Of a stretch of DNA of 10,136 nt, positions 1 to 6,111 are shown in pieces; positions within the stretch are counted from its first letter, which is position 1, and every line of letters begins with the position of its first letter. The stretch is taken from contig JADFHU010000138.1 of NCBI GenBank assembly GCA_022567055.1, forward strand, positions 1 to 10,136, in the 5' to 3' direction. The notes under the pieces were generated by a model that saw nothing but the letters and a program-made list of their open reading frames with translations, searched no databases and had not been told where the DNA came from. This stretch comes from Planctomycetota bacterium (GTDB taxonomy: Bacteria > Planctomycetota > Phycisphaerae > Sedimentisphaerales > Anaerobacaceae). Position numbers and translations under genes: made by a program.

Positions 1-182
1 AGCAGAGGCAATTGGTCGAAAAAGGGCTCAAAGGCGGCGAGGGAAAGCTCAGTAACGAACAGTTCCTACAGCGAGCCAAACCCGAAGTCGTGCAGCAGTC
101 CCAGCAGAAGCACGCCGAACTGCAGGAGCAACTGGCCACCGTTGAGAGACACCTAGCGGAGCTGGGGGCCGGCAAGAAATAA
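1..182 (+). CDS. valS: Valyl-tRNA synthetase, C-terminal end (partial)
   Basis: The open frame enters from the left edge (first full codon at base 3) and stops at TAA 180-182, giving about 59 residues. The segment LSNEQFLQRAKPEVV followed by a Gln/Glu/Lys/Leu-rich helix matches the C-terminal arm of ValRS, where the 'KLxNxxFxxxAPxxVV' pattern begins the last helix of the coiled coil that contacts the tRNA elbow. ValRS charges tRNA-Val in the cytoplasm. Only the tail is visible, so the catalytic core cannot be judged. The next gene begins 43 bp downstream on the same strand, so the two may be co-transcribed. The identification rests on the arm motif and on the charged, coiled-coil-like composition. 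Confidence 0.8.
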   Translation, partial: QRQLVEKGLKGGEGKLSNEQFLQRAKPEVVQQSQQKHAELQEQLATVERHLAELGAGKK

Positions 183-213
183 CTTGGGGTAGGCCACGCG
201 CTTGTCGCCAAGA

Positions 214-219
214 AGAGGA
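214..219 (+). promoter_or_regulatory. Shine-Dalgarno deciding a GTG start
   Basis: AGAGGA lies 6 nt before the GTG at 226. It favours that GTG over the in-frame TTG at 202, which has only a weak purine stretch (TTGGGG-like) further upstream. Starting at 226 also gives the N-terminus MDIEVELSRI, which sits flush with the beginning of the BFN fold. Confidence 0.6.
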
Positions 220-225
220 CCGATT

Positions 226-621
226 GTGGACATAGAAGTCGAACTATCACGAATCATCATCAACGAAGAGTCCGACCAGCAGTTGATCGTTCTCAAGGAA
301 CGAGACGGAAAGCGTTCAATTCCCATCGTGATCGGCATCGTGGAGATCTTCGCTATCGATCGCTGGCTCAAGGGCGTGGAATCTCCACGTCCCATGACGC
401 ACGATCTGCTCAACATCGTCATCGAGGAACTGGGGGCAACCATCGACCGTACCGTCATCAACGACCTGATAGAACACACTTTTTATGCCCGCCTCTACCT
501 GCATCAAGACGACGAAGAAATCGAGATCGACTGCCGCCCCTCCGATGCCGTGGCCTTGAGCACGGCCCAGGATGCGCCGATTTTTGTCGCGGAACATGTT
601 TTGGATCAAGCATCGCAGTGA
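226..621 (+). CDS. BFN-domain (bifunctional nuclease, DUF151) protein
   Basis: This 131-residue protein is close to a single BFN/DUF151 domain. Visible family features are 'SIPIVIGIVEIFAI' (residues 31-44, family pattern LPIWIG..EA.AI), 'RPMTHDLL' (55-62), and 'IDCRPSDAVALSTAQDAPIFV' starting near residue 101 (family pattern VDARPSDAIALA...API.V). Plant and bacterial members have been reported to have DNase/RNase activity, but the in vivo role in most bacteria is unknown, so the nuclease label is family knowledge only. The start is placed at GTG 226 because of the Shine-Dalgarno at 214-219; an in-frame TTG at 202 would add eight residues. The gene follows valS and converges on lspA, with a large repeat hairpin between them. 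Confidence 0.85.
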   Translation: MDIEVELSRIIINEESDQQLIVLKERDGKRSIPIVIGIVEIFAIDRWLKGVESPRPMTHDLLNIVIEELGATIDRTVINDLIEHTFYARLYLHQDDEEIEIDCRPSDAVALSTAQDAPIFVAEHVLDQASQ

Positions 622-628
622 GGGATGG

Positions 629-699
629 GTAGTCGGTAGCCGGTGATCGGTAGTCGGAGATCCTCCATTACCGACTACCGACTACTGACTACCGATTAC
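629..699. repeat. Heptamer-built inverted repeat between convergent genes
   Basis: The left arm 629-657 and right arm 671-699 are 29 nt each and match as reverse complements at 24 of 29 positions, around a 13 nt loop. Each arm is itself a run of heptamers: the left arm reads TAGTCGG/TAGCCGG/TGATCGG/TAGTCGG, and the right reads CCGACTA/CCGACTA/CTGACTA/CCGATTA, continuing as CTGATCA to about 704. The structure lies where the BFN gene and lspA converge, so it could act as a bidirectional transcription stop. There is no T-tract, so it is not a classical intrinsic terminator. The lspA stop codon (plus-strand TTA 696-698) is inside the right arm, and the last codons of lspA are written in repeat sequence. 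Confidence 0.85.
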
Positions 700-1238
700 T
701 GATCACTGCTTTTACGCATCGCCGAGATCATCATCAATCCCACGGCAATGCAGAGCACGCTGTCTGCTACGTTGAAGGTCGGCCAGTGATGGCTGCCGAA
801 ATAGGCGTCGATGAAATCTCGAACCAAGCCTCCGTTGAAGAATCGGTCATAGAGGTTGCCCGTGATCCCGCCCGCGAAGAGCCCCAATGAGACAGTCATC
901 AGTTTGGAGTGGCCCCTGCCGAAGATGAACATGCCCAGGACCACCACCAGGGCCACCGCAGAGACGACCACCAACTGGGTCGTTTTCCCGCGGAAGATAC
1001 TGAAGGCGGCGCCGTCGTTGAGCGCCAAGGCAAAACGCAGACAGCCGGGAATCAGGTCCATTACAGCATTGGGGTCCAGATGCCTGAAAATCGCGTACTT
1101 ACTCCAGAGGTCGAGCGCGCACACGGACACCGCCAATGACCAGAAGACCGCATGGCTCTTCGTCGATGACCAAGGCTGCGCGACATCGCTGTCGACGGCA
1201 ACTGGGGCCTCATGACTCTGGAGGACTTGATCTGTCAC
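696..1238 (-). CDS. lspA: Lipoprotein signal peptidase (signal peptidase II)
   Basis: LspA is an inner-membrane aspartic protease that removes the signal peptide of diacylglyceryl-prolipoproteins. This 180-residue protein has the family motifs in order: 'LDLWSKY' (42-48), 'NDGAAFS' (74-80), 'GNLYDR' (127-132), 'VRDFID' (139-144) and 'FNVADS' (155-160). By comparison with characterised LspA, the catalytic dyad should be D141 and D159. About four hydrophobic membrane segments are visible (roughly 30-48, 63-80, 88-107 and 158-173). An N-terminal extension of about 28 polar residues precedes the first membrane segment, which makes it slightly longer than the usual 160-170. The start is a GTG at 1236-1238, supported by AAGGAG 6 nt upstream. 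The C-terminal residues SSDQ come from the neighbouring heptamer repeat. Confidence 0.95.
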   Translation of the reverse strand: MTDQVLQSHEAPVAVDSDVAQPWSSTKSHAVFWSLAVSVCALDLWSKYAIFRHLDPNAVMDLIPGCLRFALALNDGAAFSIFRGKTTQLVVVSAVALVVVLGMFIFGRGHSKLMTVSLGLFAGGITGNLYDRFFNGGLVRDFIDAYFGSHHWPTFNVADSVLCIAVGLMMISAMRKSSDQ

Positions 1239-1244
1239 AGGGTA

Positions 1245-1250
1245 CTCCTT
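1245..1250 (-). promoter_or_regulatory. Strong Shine-Dalgarno for lspA GTG start
   Basis: On the minus strand this reads AAGGAG, 6 nt before the GTG at 1238. It decides the non-ATG start of lspA. Confidence 0.75.
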
Positions 1251-1252
1251 GC

Positions 1253-1320
1253 TGTTAATCGTGCTCGTAATCGTACTCGAATACTGTTATACCTAAAAAC
1301 CGAGTACGAGCACGAGACAC
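1253..1320. repeat. Hexamer-rich inverted repeat in the lspA leader
   Basis: The left arm at about 1261-1279 is made of near-hexamers (GTGCTC/GTAATC/GTACTC). The right arm at about 1301-1319 (CGAGTACGAGCACGAG) is its imperfect reverse complement, across a 21 nt AT-rich spacer. A transcript from the proposed lspA promoter would carry this hairpin, ending about 10 nt ahead of the lspA Shine-Dalgarno. It may be neutral intergenic filler or may affect translation; the sequence alone does not say which. Confidence 0.7.
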
Positions 1321-1371
1321 GCACTGCATTTGCCCAATATTCTATGCTGTAGAACGATTTCAGCGCGCGTC

Positions 1372-1399
1372 ATTATATCGCCTTCTGTGCAACCGTCAA
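1372..1399 (-). promoter_or_regulatory. Sigma-70-like promoter for lspA
   Basis: Read on the minus strand, TTGACG (plus 1394-1399) and a perfect TATAAT (plus 1372-1377) are separated by 16 bp. Transcription would begin near 1365 and give a leader of about 127 nt to the lspA GTG. The match is 11 of 12 consensus bases, and the site lies in non-coding DNA oriented toward lspA. The start site itself is inferred. Confidence 0.65.
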
Positions 1400-1596
1400 A
1401 AGCGACTTACCGAAAGTCACCCCAGCCCATCATGTGAGGCTCACGCAGGCATCGCGGTCACGGCAGCCCCCTTCATCAGGGCGTGATCGCCAGGGCCGCG
1501 GCACTCGGTCACTGTCCACCTGCTTGCGCTGAAAGAGGCACAACAGATTGAGAGGGAGGCCTGGACAAGATACGATCTACCTAAAACCAACAAATA
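1400..1596. other. Non-coding divergent spacer with no recognised gene
   Basis: This lies between the two outward-facing promoters. I see no convincing open frame, tRNA or known riboswitch. The only local structure is a short perfect palindrome, GTGAGGCTCAC at 1434-1444 (5 nt arms), and a small GGCGTGATCGCC palindrome-like element near 1479-1490. Either could be a regulator-binding site for the downstream catabolic genes, but nothing identifies a regulator. Confidence 0.4.
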
Positions 1597-1619
1597 TTGA
1601 CTTTGATCGGGAAATCTTC

Positions 1620-1649
1620 TTGATAGGGGGTGCCGGCCACTCCTATACT
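1620..1649 (+). promoter_or_regulatory. Sigma-70-like promoter upstream of pfp
   Basis: TTGATA (1620-1625) and TATACT (1644-1649) are separated by 18 bp; each hexamer matches consensus at 5 of 6 positions. Transcription would begin near 1656, leaving a leader of about 40 nt to the pfp ATG at 1698. This supports the ATG at 1698 as the true start rather than an in-frame upstream extension that would place the promoter inside the coding region. It is the only good promoter candidate I see for the whole catabolic run. Confidence 0.6.
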
Positions 1650-1697
1650 AGGCCATTTTATGGACTATTATCCTGCGTCCAATTAGGTGATCTCACC

Positions 1698-2969
1698 ATG
1701 CCCCACACGTACAACGCCGTCATCGCTCAATCGGGCGGGCCCACGACAGTGATCAACGCGAGTGCCAGTGGAGCCATCCAGGCGGCGCTGCGTGCGCGCG
1801 AAATCGGCACCATCTTCGGCGCCACGAATGGCGTTCTCGGCATTCTGCAAGAAGAGCTGTTCGACCTCGGCAGGGAGACACCCGAGACCATCGAGGCCAT
1901 GAAATGGACGCCGGCAGCGGCCATCGGCTCCTGTCGCTACAAATTGAAGAACCTGGCCGAGTCCCGTATCGACTACGAGCGCATTCTCGACGTCTTCAAG
2001 GCACATGACATTCGCGCCTTCTTCTATGCCGGCGGCAACGATTCCATGGACACGGCCGACAAGATCAACAAGTTGGCGGCGGCGTCCAAGTATGAACTCA
2101 GCTGCATGGGCATACCGAAGAGCATTGACAATGACCTGGCCTACACCGATCACTGCCCGGGCTACGGCAGCGTGGCCAAGTATGTGGCCACCGCGGCCAT
2201 GAACGCGGGCCGGGACACCGAGGCCCTCTACACGAGCGACACCTGTTCGATCTTGGAGGTCATGGGCCGCAATGCCGGCTGGATTGCAGCAGCGACGGGC
2301 CTGGCACGACGCGAACCTCAGGATGCCCCCCATCTCATCTACATGCCGGAGGCGGCCTTCTCGTTTGAGAAGTTGGTGACCGACGTCAAGGCGGTCCACG
2401 CAGAATTCGGGCGGGTGTTCATCGTGGCCGGTGAAGGTCTCAAGGATGACAAGGGCCAGTATGTCACGGCCGAGACCTCGGGTATCGGCGTGGACAGTTT
2501 TGGCCATGCCCAACTGGGAGGCGTCGCCGAGATGCTGAAGGCCGTGATTGAAAGAGAGGTCGGCATCAAGACCCGCTTCAACAAACTGGGCACCAATCAA
2601 CGCAGCGCCATGCACTATGCCTCCTTGACAGACGTGAACGAGGCCACCCTCTGTGGCAAGACGGCAGTGGAAAAGGCGCTCACCGGCGAAAACGGCAAGA
2701 TGGTGACACTCGTCCGGGCCTCGGGAGAGGACTATCAGTGCAGCACGGCCCTGGCGGCCCTCAGTGACGTCGCCAACGGAGAGAAGTGTCTTCCACCGCA
2801 GTATATTACACCGGAGGGCAATGGTGTCACCCAGGCCATGTTGGACTACGTCCGTCCCCTGGTGCAGGGAGAGGCCCCGGTCGCAGTCGGCCCGGACGGA
2901 TTGCCGCAGTATATGCGCTTCGGGCGCAAGCATGTGACAAAGAAGTGTTCGGAATTCAATCCCAATTAA
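1698..2969 (+). CDS. pfp: PPi-dependent 6-phosphofructokinase
   Basis: A PfkA-superfamily enzyme of 423 residues, expected to interconvert fructose-6-phosphate + PPi and fructose-1,6-bisphosphate + Pi in the cytoplasm. Visible motifs are 'QSGGPTTVIN' (11-20), 'GGNDSM' (112-117), 'GIPKSIDND' (138-146) and 'MGRNAGW' (189-195). Asp115 in GGND and Lys141 in PKSIDND occupy the two positions where ATP-dependent enzymes carry glycines (Gly104 and Gly124 in E. coli PfkA), so the phosphoryl donor should be PPi. Asp144 is the predicted catalytic base. Length suits the longer PPi class rather than the ~320-residue ATP class. The start is supported by AGGTGA at 1685-1690, 7 nt upstream. It heads the catabolic run and its stop is 6 bp from the next gene. 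Some PPi enzymes also phosphorylate sedoheptulose-7-phosphate, which would suit co-expression with gnd. Confidence 0.88.
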   Translation: MPHTYNAVIAQSGGPTTVINASASGAIQAALRAREIGTIFGATNGVLGILQEELFDLGRETPETIEAMKWTPAAAIGSCRYKLKNLAESRIDYERILDVFKAHDIRAFFYAGGNDSMDTADKINKLAAASKYELSCMGIPKSIDNDLAYTDHCPGYGSVAKYVATAAMNAGRDTEALYTSDTCSILEVMGRNAGWIAAATGLARREPQDAPHLIYMPEAAFSFEKLVTDVKAVHAEFGRVFIVAGEGLKDDKGQYVTAETSGIGVDSFGHAQLGGVAEMLKAVIEREVGIKTRFNKLGTNQRSAMHYASLTDVNEATLCGKTAVEKALTGENGKMVTLVRASGEDYQCSTALAALSDVANGEKCLPPQYITPEGNGVTQAMLDYVRPLVQGEAPVAVGPDGLPQYMRFGRKHVTKKCSEFNPN

Positions 2970-2975
2970 GGACAG

Positions 2976-3794
2976 ATGATGGAATCGGATTTTAGTGTCA
3001 AAGACATCAACGTTGTGATCACCGGGGGTGGCGGCGTGCTCTGCGGCGCCATGGCCACCGCCCTGGCGAAGGCGGGCGCCCGTATCAGTATTCTCGACTT
3101 CAACGTCGAGGCGGCCGAAACCGTTTGCAAGGCAATCAGGGCAGCGGGCGGCCACGCCGTGGCCGTGCACACCAACGTGCTGGACCGCGATAGCGTTCAG
3201 CAGGCCTGCGAAAAGTCCCTGGCGGAATTCGGCAAGATCGATGCCCTGATCAACGGGGCCGGCGGCAACAAGAAAGAGGCCACCGCCAGCGACGAACTCT
3301 CCTTTTTCGACTTGCCCTCGGATGCCATTCGCTGGGTCTTCGACCTGAACTTCCAGGGGACGCTCCTGCCCAGCCAGATCTTCGGCAAACAGATGGCCGA
3401 TCAGGGCGAAGGGAATATTCTCAATATCTCCAGTATGAATGCCTTCCGTCCGCTAACGCGGATCCCCGCCTACTCCGCGGCCAAGGCGGCGGTGAGTAAC
3501 TTTACCCAATGGCTCGCCGTCCACCTCTGCCAAAACTACTCGACCAAGATCCGCGTCAATGCCATCGCCCCCGGATTCTTCTTGACGGAACAGAATCGCT
3601 TCCTCTTGACCGACGACAAGGGAGATCTGACCGCGCGAGGCAACACCGTCATCGGTCACACGCCCATGGACCGCTTTGGCACACCGGAGGATCTGACCGG
3701 CGCCGTTCAGTGGCTACTCAGTGACGCTTCCGCTTTTGTCACGGGCGTGGTGATTCCCATCGACGGCGGCTTCAGCGCTTTCAGCGGCGTATAG
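2976..3794 (+). CDS. uxuB: SDR-family fructuronate reductase / D-mannonate oxidoreductase (YjmF/UxuB type)
   Basis: A classical short-chain dehydrogenase of 272 residues. The Rossmann glycine-rich turn is 'TGGGGVLCG' (16-24), an Asp (D41, 'ILDFN') ends the second strand and favours NAD(H), 'NGAG' is at 93-96, and the catalytic set is N125, S153, Y166 and K170 (YSAAK). The segment 'PGFFLTEQNRFLL' after the active site is, from memory, characteristic of the Bacillus YjmF-type mannonate oxidoreductase, which reduces fructuronate to D-mannonate. It is unrelated to the long-chain E. coli UxuB. Two adjacent ATGs (2976 and 2979) are possible; AAGGA at 2968-2972 is better spaced (6 nt) for the second. 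UxaC encoded downstream would supply its substrate. Gluconate 5-dehydrogenase is the main alternative within the SDR family. Confidence 0.8.
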   Translation: MMESDFSVKDINVVITGGGGVLCGAMATALAKAGARISILDFNVEAAETVCKAIRAAGGHAVAVHTNVLDRDSVQQACEKSLAEFGKIDALINGAGGNKKEATASDELSFFDLPSDAIRWVFDLNFQGTLLPSQIFGKQMADQGEGNILNISSMNAFRPLTRIPAYSAAKAAVSNFTQWLAVHLCQNYSTKIRVNAIAPGFFLTEQNRFLLTDDKGDLTARGNTVIGHTPMDRFGTPEDLTGAVQWLLSDASAFVTGVVIPIDGGFSAFSGV

Positions 3795-3811
3795 CAACAA
3801 GGAATGACGCC

Positions 3812-4717
3812 ATGCCGGATCTAGCAGAACCGTTGAAGACGCTGCAAGCGACCAAATCCTTTTTTGTCGGGATCGATTCGGATGGCTGTGTCTTCGACAC
3901 CATGGGCATCAAGCATCGTGAATGCTTCTGCCCGCTCTTGGTGGGCTATTTCCATCTGCAGCCCGTGGCCCAGGCGGCGCGTGAGTGCAAGGACTTCGCC
4001 GATCTCTTCAGCAAGACGCGCGGGGCCAATCGACACATCACGGCGGCGAGGATCCTCAGTGAACTGTTGCCCAGCCATCCCCTCGTCAGAGAGCGAAAAT
4101 TCCAAGTACCCGCCTTCGAGCACTATCTTCGTTGGGTTCGCGATCCCAAGAGCCTCTTGAGCAACGCAGGGTTGGAAAAGGCCGTCGGCGAGGCCGGCGG
4201 CGAGGAGGCGCGGCAAGAGTTGTCACACGTACTGACCTGGAGCCGGCGCGTCAACGAACTGATTGCAGAGATCGTCAAGGGAATCCCGCCCTTCCCCTAT
4301 GTGCGTGAGAGCCTGGCGCAGATCCAGCCCAAGGCCGACATGATCGTCTGCTCGCAGACCCCGACCGAGGCCCTGGAGCGGGAATGGGCGGAACATCAGA
4401 TTGACGCCTATCCCCACGTCATTGCCGGTCAGGAGTTGGGCACCAAGGCCGAGCATCTGAAATACGCAACGGAGGGCAAGTTTGCCGCCGATCACGTGCT
4501 GATGATCGGCGATGCGCCGGGTGACCTCAAGGCCGCCCGCGCCAATGACGCCCTGTTCTATCCCATCAATCCGGGTCAGGAGTCTCAATCCTGGCAACGC
4601 TTCCACGAAGAAGCCTTTGACAAATTCCTCAATCTACAGTATGCCGGTGACTATCAGCAGGGCCTCATCGAGGAATTCGAAGCGTATCTGCCTGAGAACC
4701 CTCCATGGCATACCTAG
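3812..4717 (+). CDS. HAD-superfamily hydrolase, substrate unknown
   Basis: A 301-residue protein with all four HAD motifs: motif I 'DSDGCVFD' (D22 nucleophile, D24 acid/base), motif II 'VCSQTP' (S181), motif III K212, and motif IV 'MIGDAPGD' (D234, D238). Residues of about 35-155 between motifs I and II form a large, mostly helical insertion, as in C1-capped sugar-phosphate phosphatases. The motif set is intact, so it should be an active phosphohydrolase in the cytoplasm. It is longer than typical phosphoglycolate or beta-phosphoglucomutase relatives (~220), mainly through the cap and a C-terminal tail rich in Glu and Tyr. AAGGA lies 8 nt before the ATG. It is locked between the mannonate oxidoreductase and the LarA-family gene (gaps 17 and 9 bp), so a role on a sugar-acid phosphate is plausible, but no substrate can be named. 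Confidence 0.8.
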   Translation: MPDLAEPLKTLQATKSFFVGIDSDGCVFDTMGIKHRECFCPLLVGYFHLQPVAQAARECKDFADLFSKTRGANRHITAARILSELLPSHPLVRERKFQVPAFEHYLRWVRDPKSLLSNAGLEKAVGEAGGEEARQELSHVLTWSRRVNELIAEIVKGIPPFPYVRESLAQIQPKADMIVCSQTPTEALEREWAEHQIDAYPHVIAGQELGTKAEHLKYATEGKFAADHVLMIGDAPGDLKAARANDALFYPINPGQESQSWQRFHEEAFDKFLNLQYAGDYQQGLIEEFEAYLPENPPWHT

Positions 4718-4726
4718 GGAGCCAAG

Positions 4727-5992
4727 ATGCTTTTCTTCGAACGCGGTGACAAGACGGACACCATCGATGCGGAGGGCCTGCGTGACGCCTTACGCCAGAC
4801 ATTGGAGGCCCTGGGTCCCCGTAAGAAGGTCCTGGCCATCCCACCGGACATCACCCGCTTCTATTCACAGGCCGGACAACTCACGGAAATGGCCTGGGAT
4901 TACTATGGCGCTGCGCTCACCGACGTCTTGCCCGCCCTGGGCACGCACGCCGCCATGACGGAAGCAGAGATCAAACGCATGTTTGGCAGCCTGCCGCCTG
5001 CCATGATCCGCGTGCACGATTGGCGCAACGATTTGGTCACCTTGGGCGAAGTCCCGGGCGACGTGGTTCGCGAACTGAGCGAAGGGAAAGTCGACTATAG
5101 CTGGCCTGCCCAGGTCAATCGGCTGCTGGTCGAGGGCGGCTTTGATCTGATCCTCTCCATCGGTCAGGTCGTTCCCCATGAGGTGATCGGCATGGCCAAC
5201 TACAACAAGAACGTCTTCGTGGGCACGGGCGGAGTCGAGGGCATCAACAAGAGTCACTTCCTCGGCGCCGTCTACGGCATGGAGCGAATCATGGGCCGGG
5301 CCGACACGCCGGTGCGGCGGCTGTTGAACTATGCCTCCGAACACTTTGCCCAGGAGCTGCCGATCGTCTATCTGCAAACGGTCGTCGAAGGCACCCCTGA
5401 TGGTCCGGTCCTGCGCGGGTTCTATGCCGGAGACGACGTCGAATGTTTCCAGAAAGCCGCCGACCTCTCCCTGCAGGTCAACTTCCAAATGATGGACCAG
5501 CCCCTGTCCAAGGTCGTCGTCTATCTGGAGCCGGAAGAGTTCAAGAGCACCTGGCTGGGCAACAAGAGCATCTACCGGACGCGGATGGCCATGGCCGATG
5601 AGGGCGAACTGATCGTCTTGGCCCCCGGCCTCAAGGAATTTGGTGAAGACTCCGAGATCGACCGCTTGATCGCCAAATATGGTTACCTGCGCACAGACGA
5701 GATCCTGGACCTCGTCAAGACCCAGGAAGATCTGGGTAACAATCTCAGTGCCGCCGCCCATCTGATCCACGGCACCACCGATGGACGCTTCAAGGTCACC
5801 TATTGTCCCGGCCATATTGAACGCGAGGCCATGGAGGCGGTCAAGTTTGGTTATCGCGATTTGGGCGATGCCATGAAGCAATACAATCCGGACCGGCTCA
5901 AGGATGGATTCAACACCGTGGATGGAGAAGAGATCTTTTATATCTCCAACCCGGCATTGGGACTCTGGTCTTGGAAAGAACGGTTTGAGTGA
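4727..5992 (+). CDS. LarA-family (nickel-pincer) 2-hydroxyacid racemase/epimerase; candidate mannonate/gluconate 2-epimerase
   Basis: 421 residues, the usual LarA (DUF2088) length. The N-terminal domain has 'PPDITR' (39-44, LarA pattern PDxTR, where LarA has D72 and R75) and 'LGTHAAMT' (71-78, H74 corresponding to catalytic H108). Further on, H151, K161 and H177 reproduce exactly the spacing of LarA H174, K184 and H200 (10 and 16 residues): the second catalytic His, the Lys that holds the pincer nucleotide, and the Ni-ligand His. It is therefore likely an active Ni-dependent enzyme needing LarB/LarC/LarE elsewhere in the genome. The superfamily includes lactate, malate and other hydroxyacid racemases and, to my knowledge, a D-gluconate 2-epimerase. 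Neighbours dealing with mannonate and 6-phosphogluconate suggest C2 epimerisation of D-mannonate to D-gluconate; substrate is inference. A GGGAG Shine-Dalgarno overlaps the preceding stop codon. Confidence 0.82.
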   Translation: MLFFERGDKTDTIDAEGLRDALRQTLEALGPRKKVLAIPPDITRFYSQAGQLTEMAWDYYGAALTDVLPALGTHAAMTEAEIKRMFGSLPPAMIRVHDWRNDLVTLGEVPGDVVRELSEGKVDYSWPAQVNRLLVEGGFDLILSIGQVVPHEVIGMANYNKNVFVGTGGVEGINKSHFLGAVYGMERIMGRADTPVRRLLNYASEHFAQELPIVYLQTVVEGTPDGPVLRGFYAGDDVECFQKAADLSLQVNFQMMDQPLSKVVVYLEPEEFKSTWLGNKSIYRTRMAMADEGELIVLAPGLKEFGEDSEIDRLIAKYGYLRTDEILDLVKTQEDLGNNLSAAAHLIHGTTDGRFKVTYCPGHIEREAMEAVKFGYRDLGDAMKQYNPDRLKDGFNTVDGEEIFYISNPALGLWSWKERFE

Positions 5993-6000
5993 AAAGAATG

Positions 6001-6073
6001 GTCTGTGGGTCTGTGGGTCTGTAGTCAGTAATCGGTGACTAGCCACTGGTCACTAGCCACTAGCCACTAACCA
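6001..6073. repeat. Degenerate octamer and heptamer tandem repeats upstream of gnd
   Basis: Three octamers (GTCTGTGG, GTCTGTGG, GTCTGTAG) occupy 6001-6024. A run of heptamers follows from 6022: TAGTCAG, TAATCGG, TGACTAG, CCACTGG, TCACTAG, CCACTAG, CCACTAA, ending near 6070-6073. The first heptamers are of the same TAGTCRG type as the hairpin at 629-699. A small stem, GTGAC (6035-6039) with GTCAC (6049-6053), is possible. This fills most of the only wide gap (119 bp) in the catabolic run. I see no convincing promoter or intrinsic terminator in it. Confidence 0.85.
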
Positions 6074-6111
6074 TTTGTAATCAGCGAACTACATTTAGGA
6101 GACACACAGAC

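Noticed and set aside
629..699. Classical intrinsic terminator
   Set aside because: The stem is long and imperfect and lacks a following T-tract on either strand, so only a repeat is claimed.
1548..1697. In-frame upstream extension of pfp
   Set aside because: The extension holds the probable promoter, is not similar to the PFK fold, and the ATG at 1698 has a well-spaced Shine-Dalgarno and a normal N-terminus.
1683..3170. A 495-codon open frame on the minus strand across pfp and the start of the SDR gene
   Set aside because: It is antisense to two genes with complete family motifs. Its translation shows no recognisable domain and is the product of GC-rich codon use in the true genes.
4865..6046. 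A 393-codon open frame on the minus strand across the LarA-family gene
   Set aside because: It is antisense to a gene with conserved cofactor residues, begins in repeat DNA, and has no recognisable protein features.
6001..6073. CRISPR-like array from the tandem units
   Set aside because: Units are 7-8 bp with no spacers, and no cas genes are present.
6053..6081. Possible promoter before gnd with TGTAAT (6076-6081) as -10
   Set aside because: No acceptable -35 hexamer lies 16-18 bp upstream; the area is repeat DNA and the match is probably chance.
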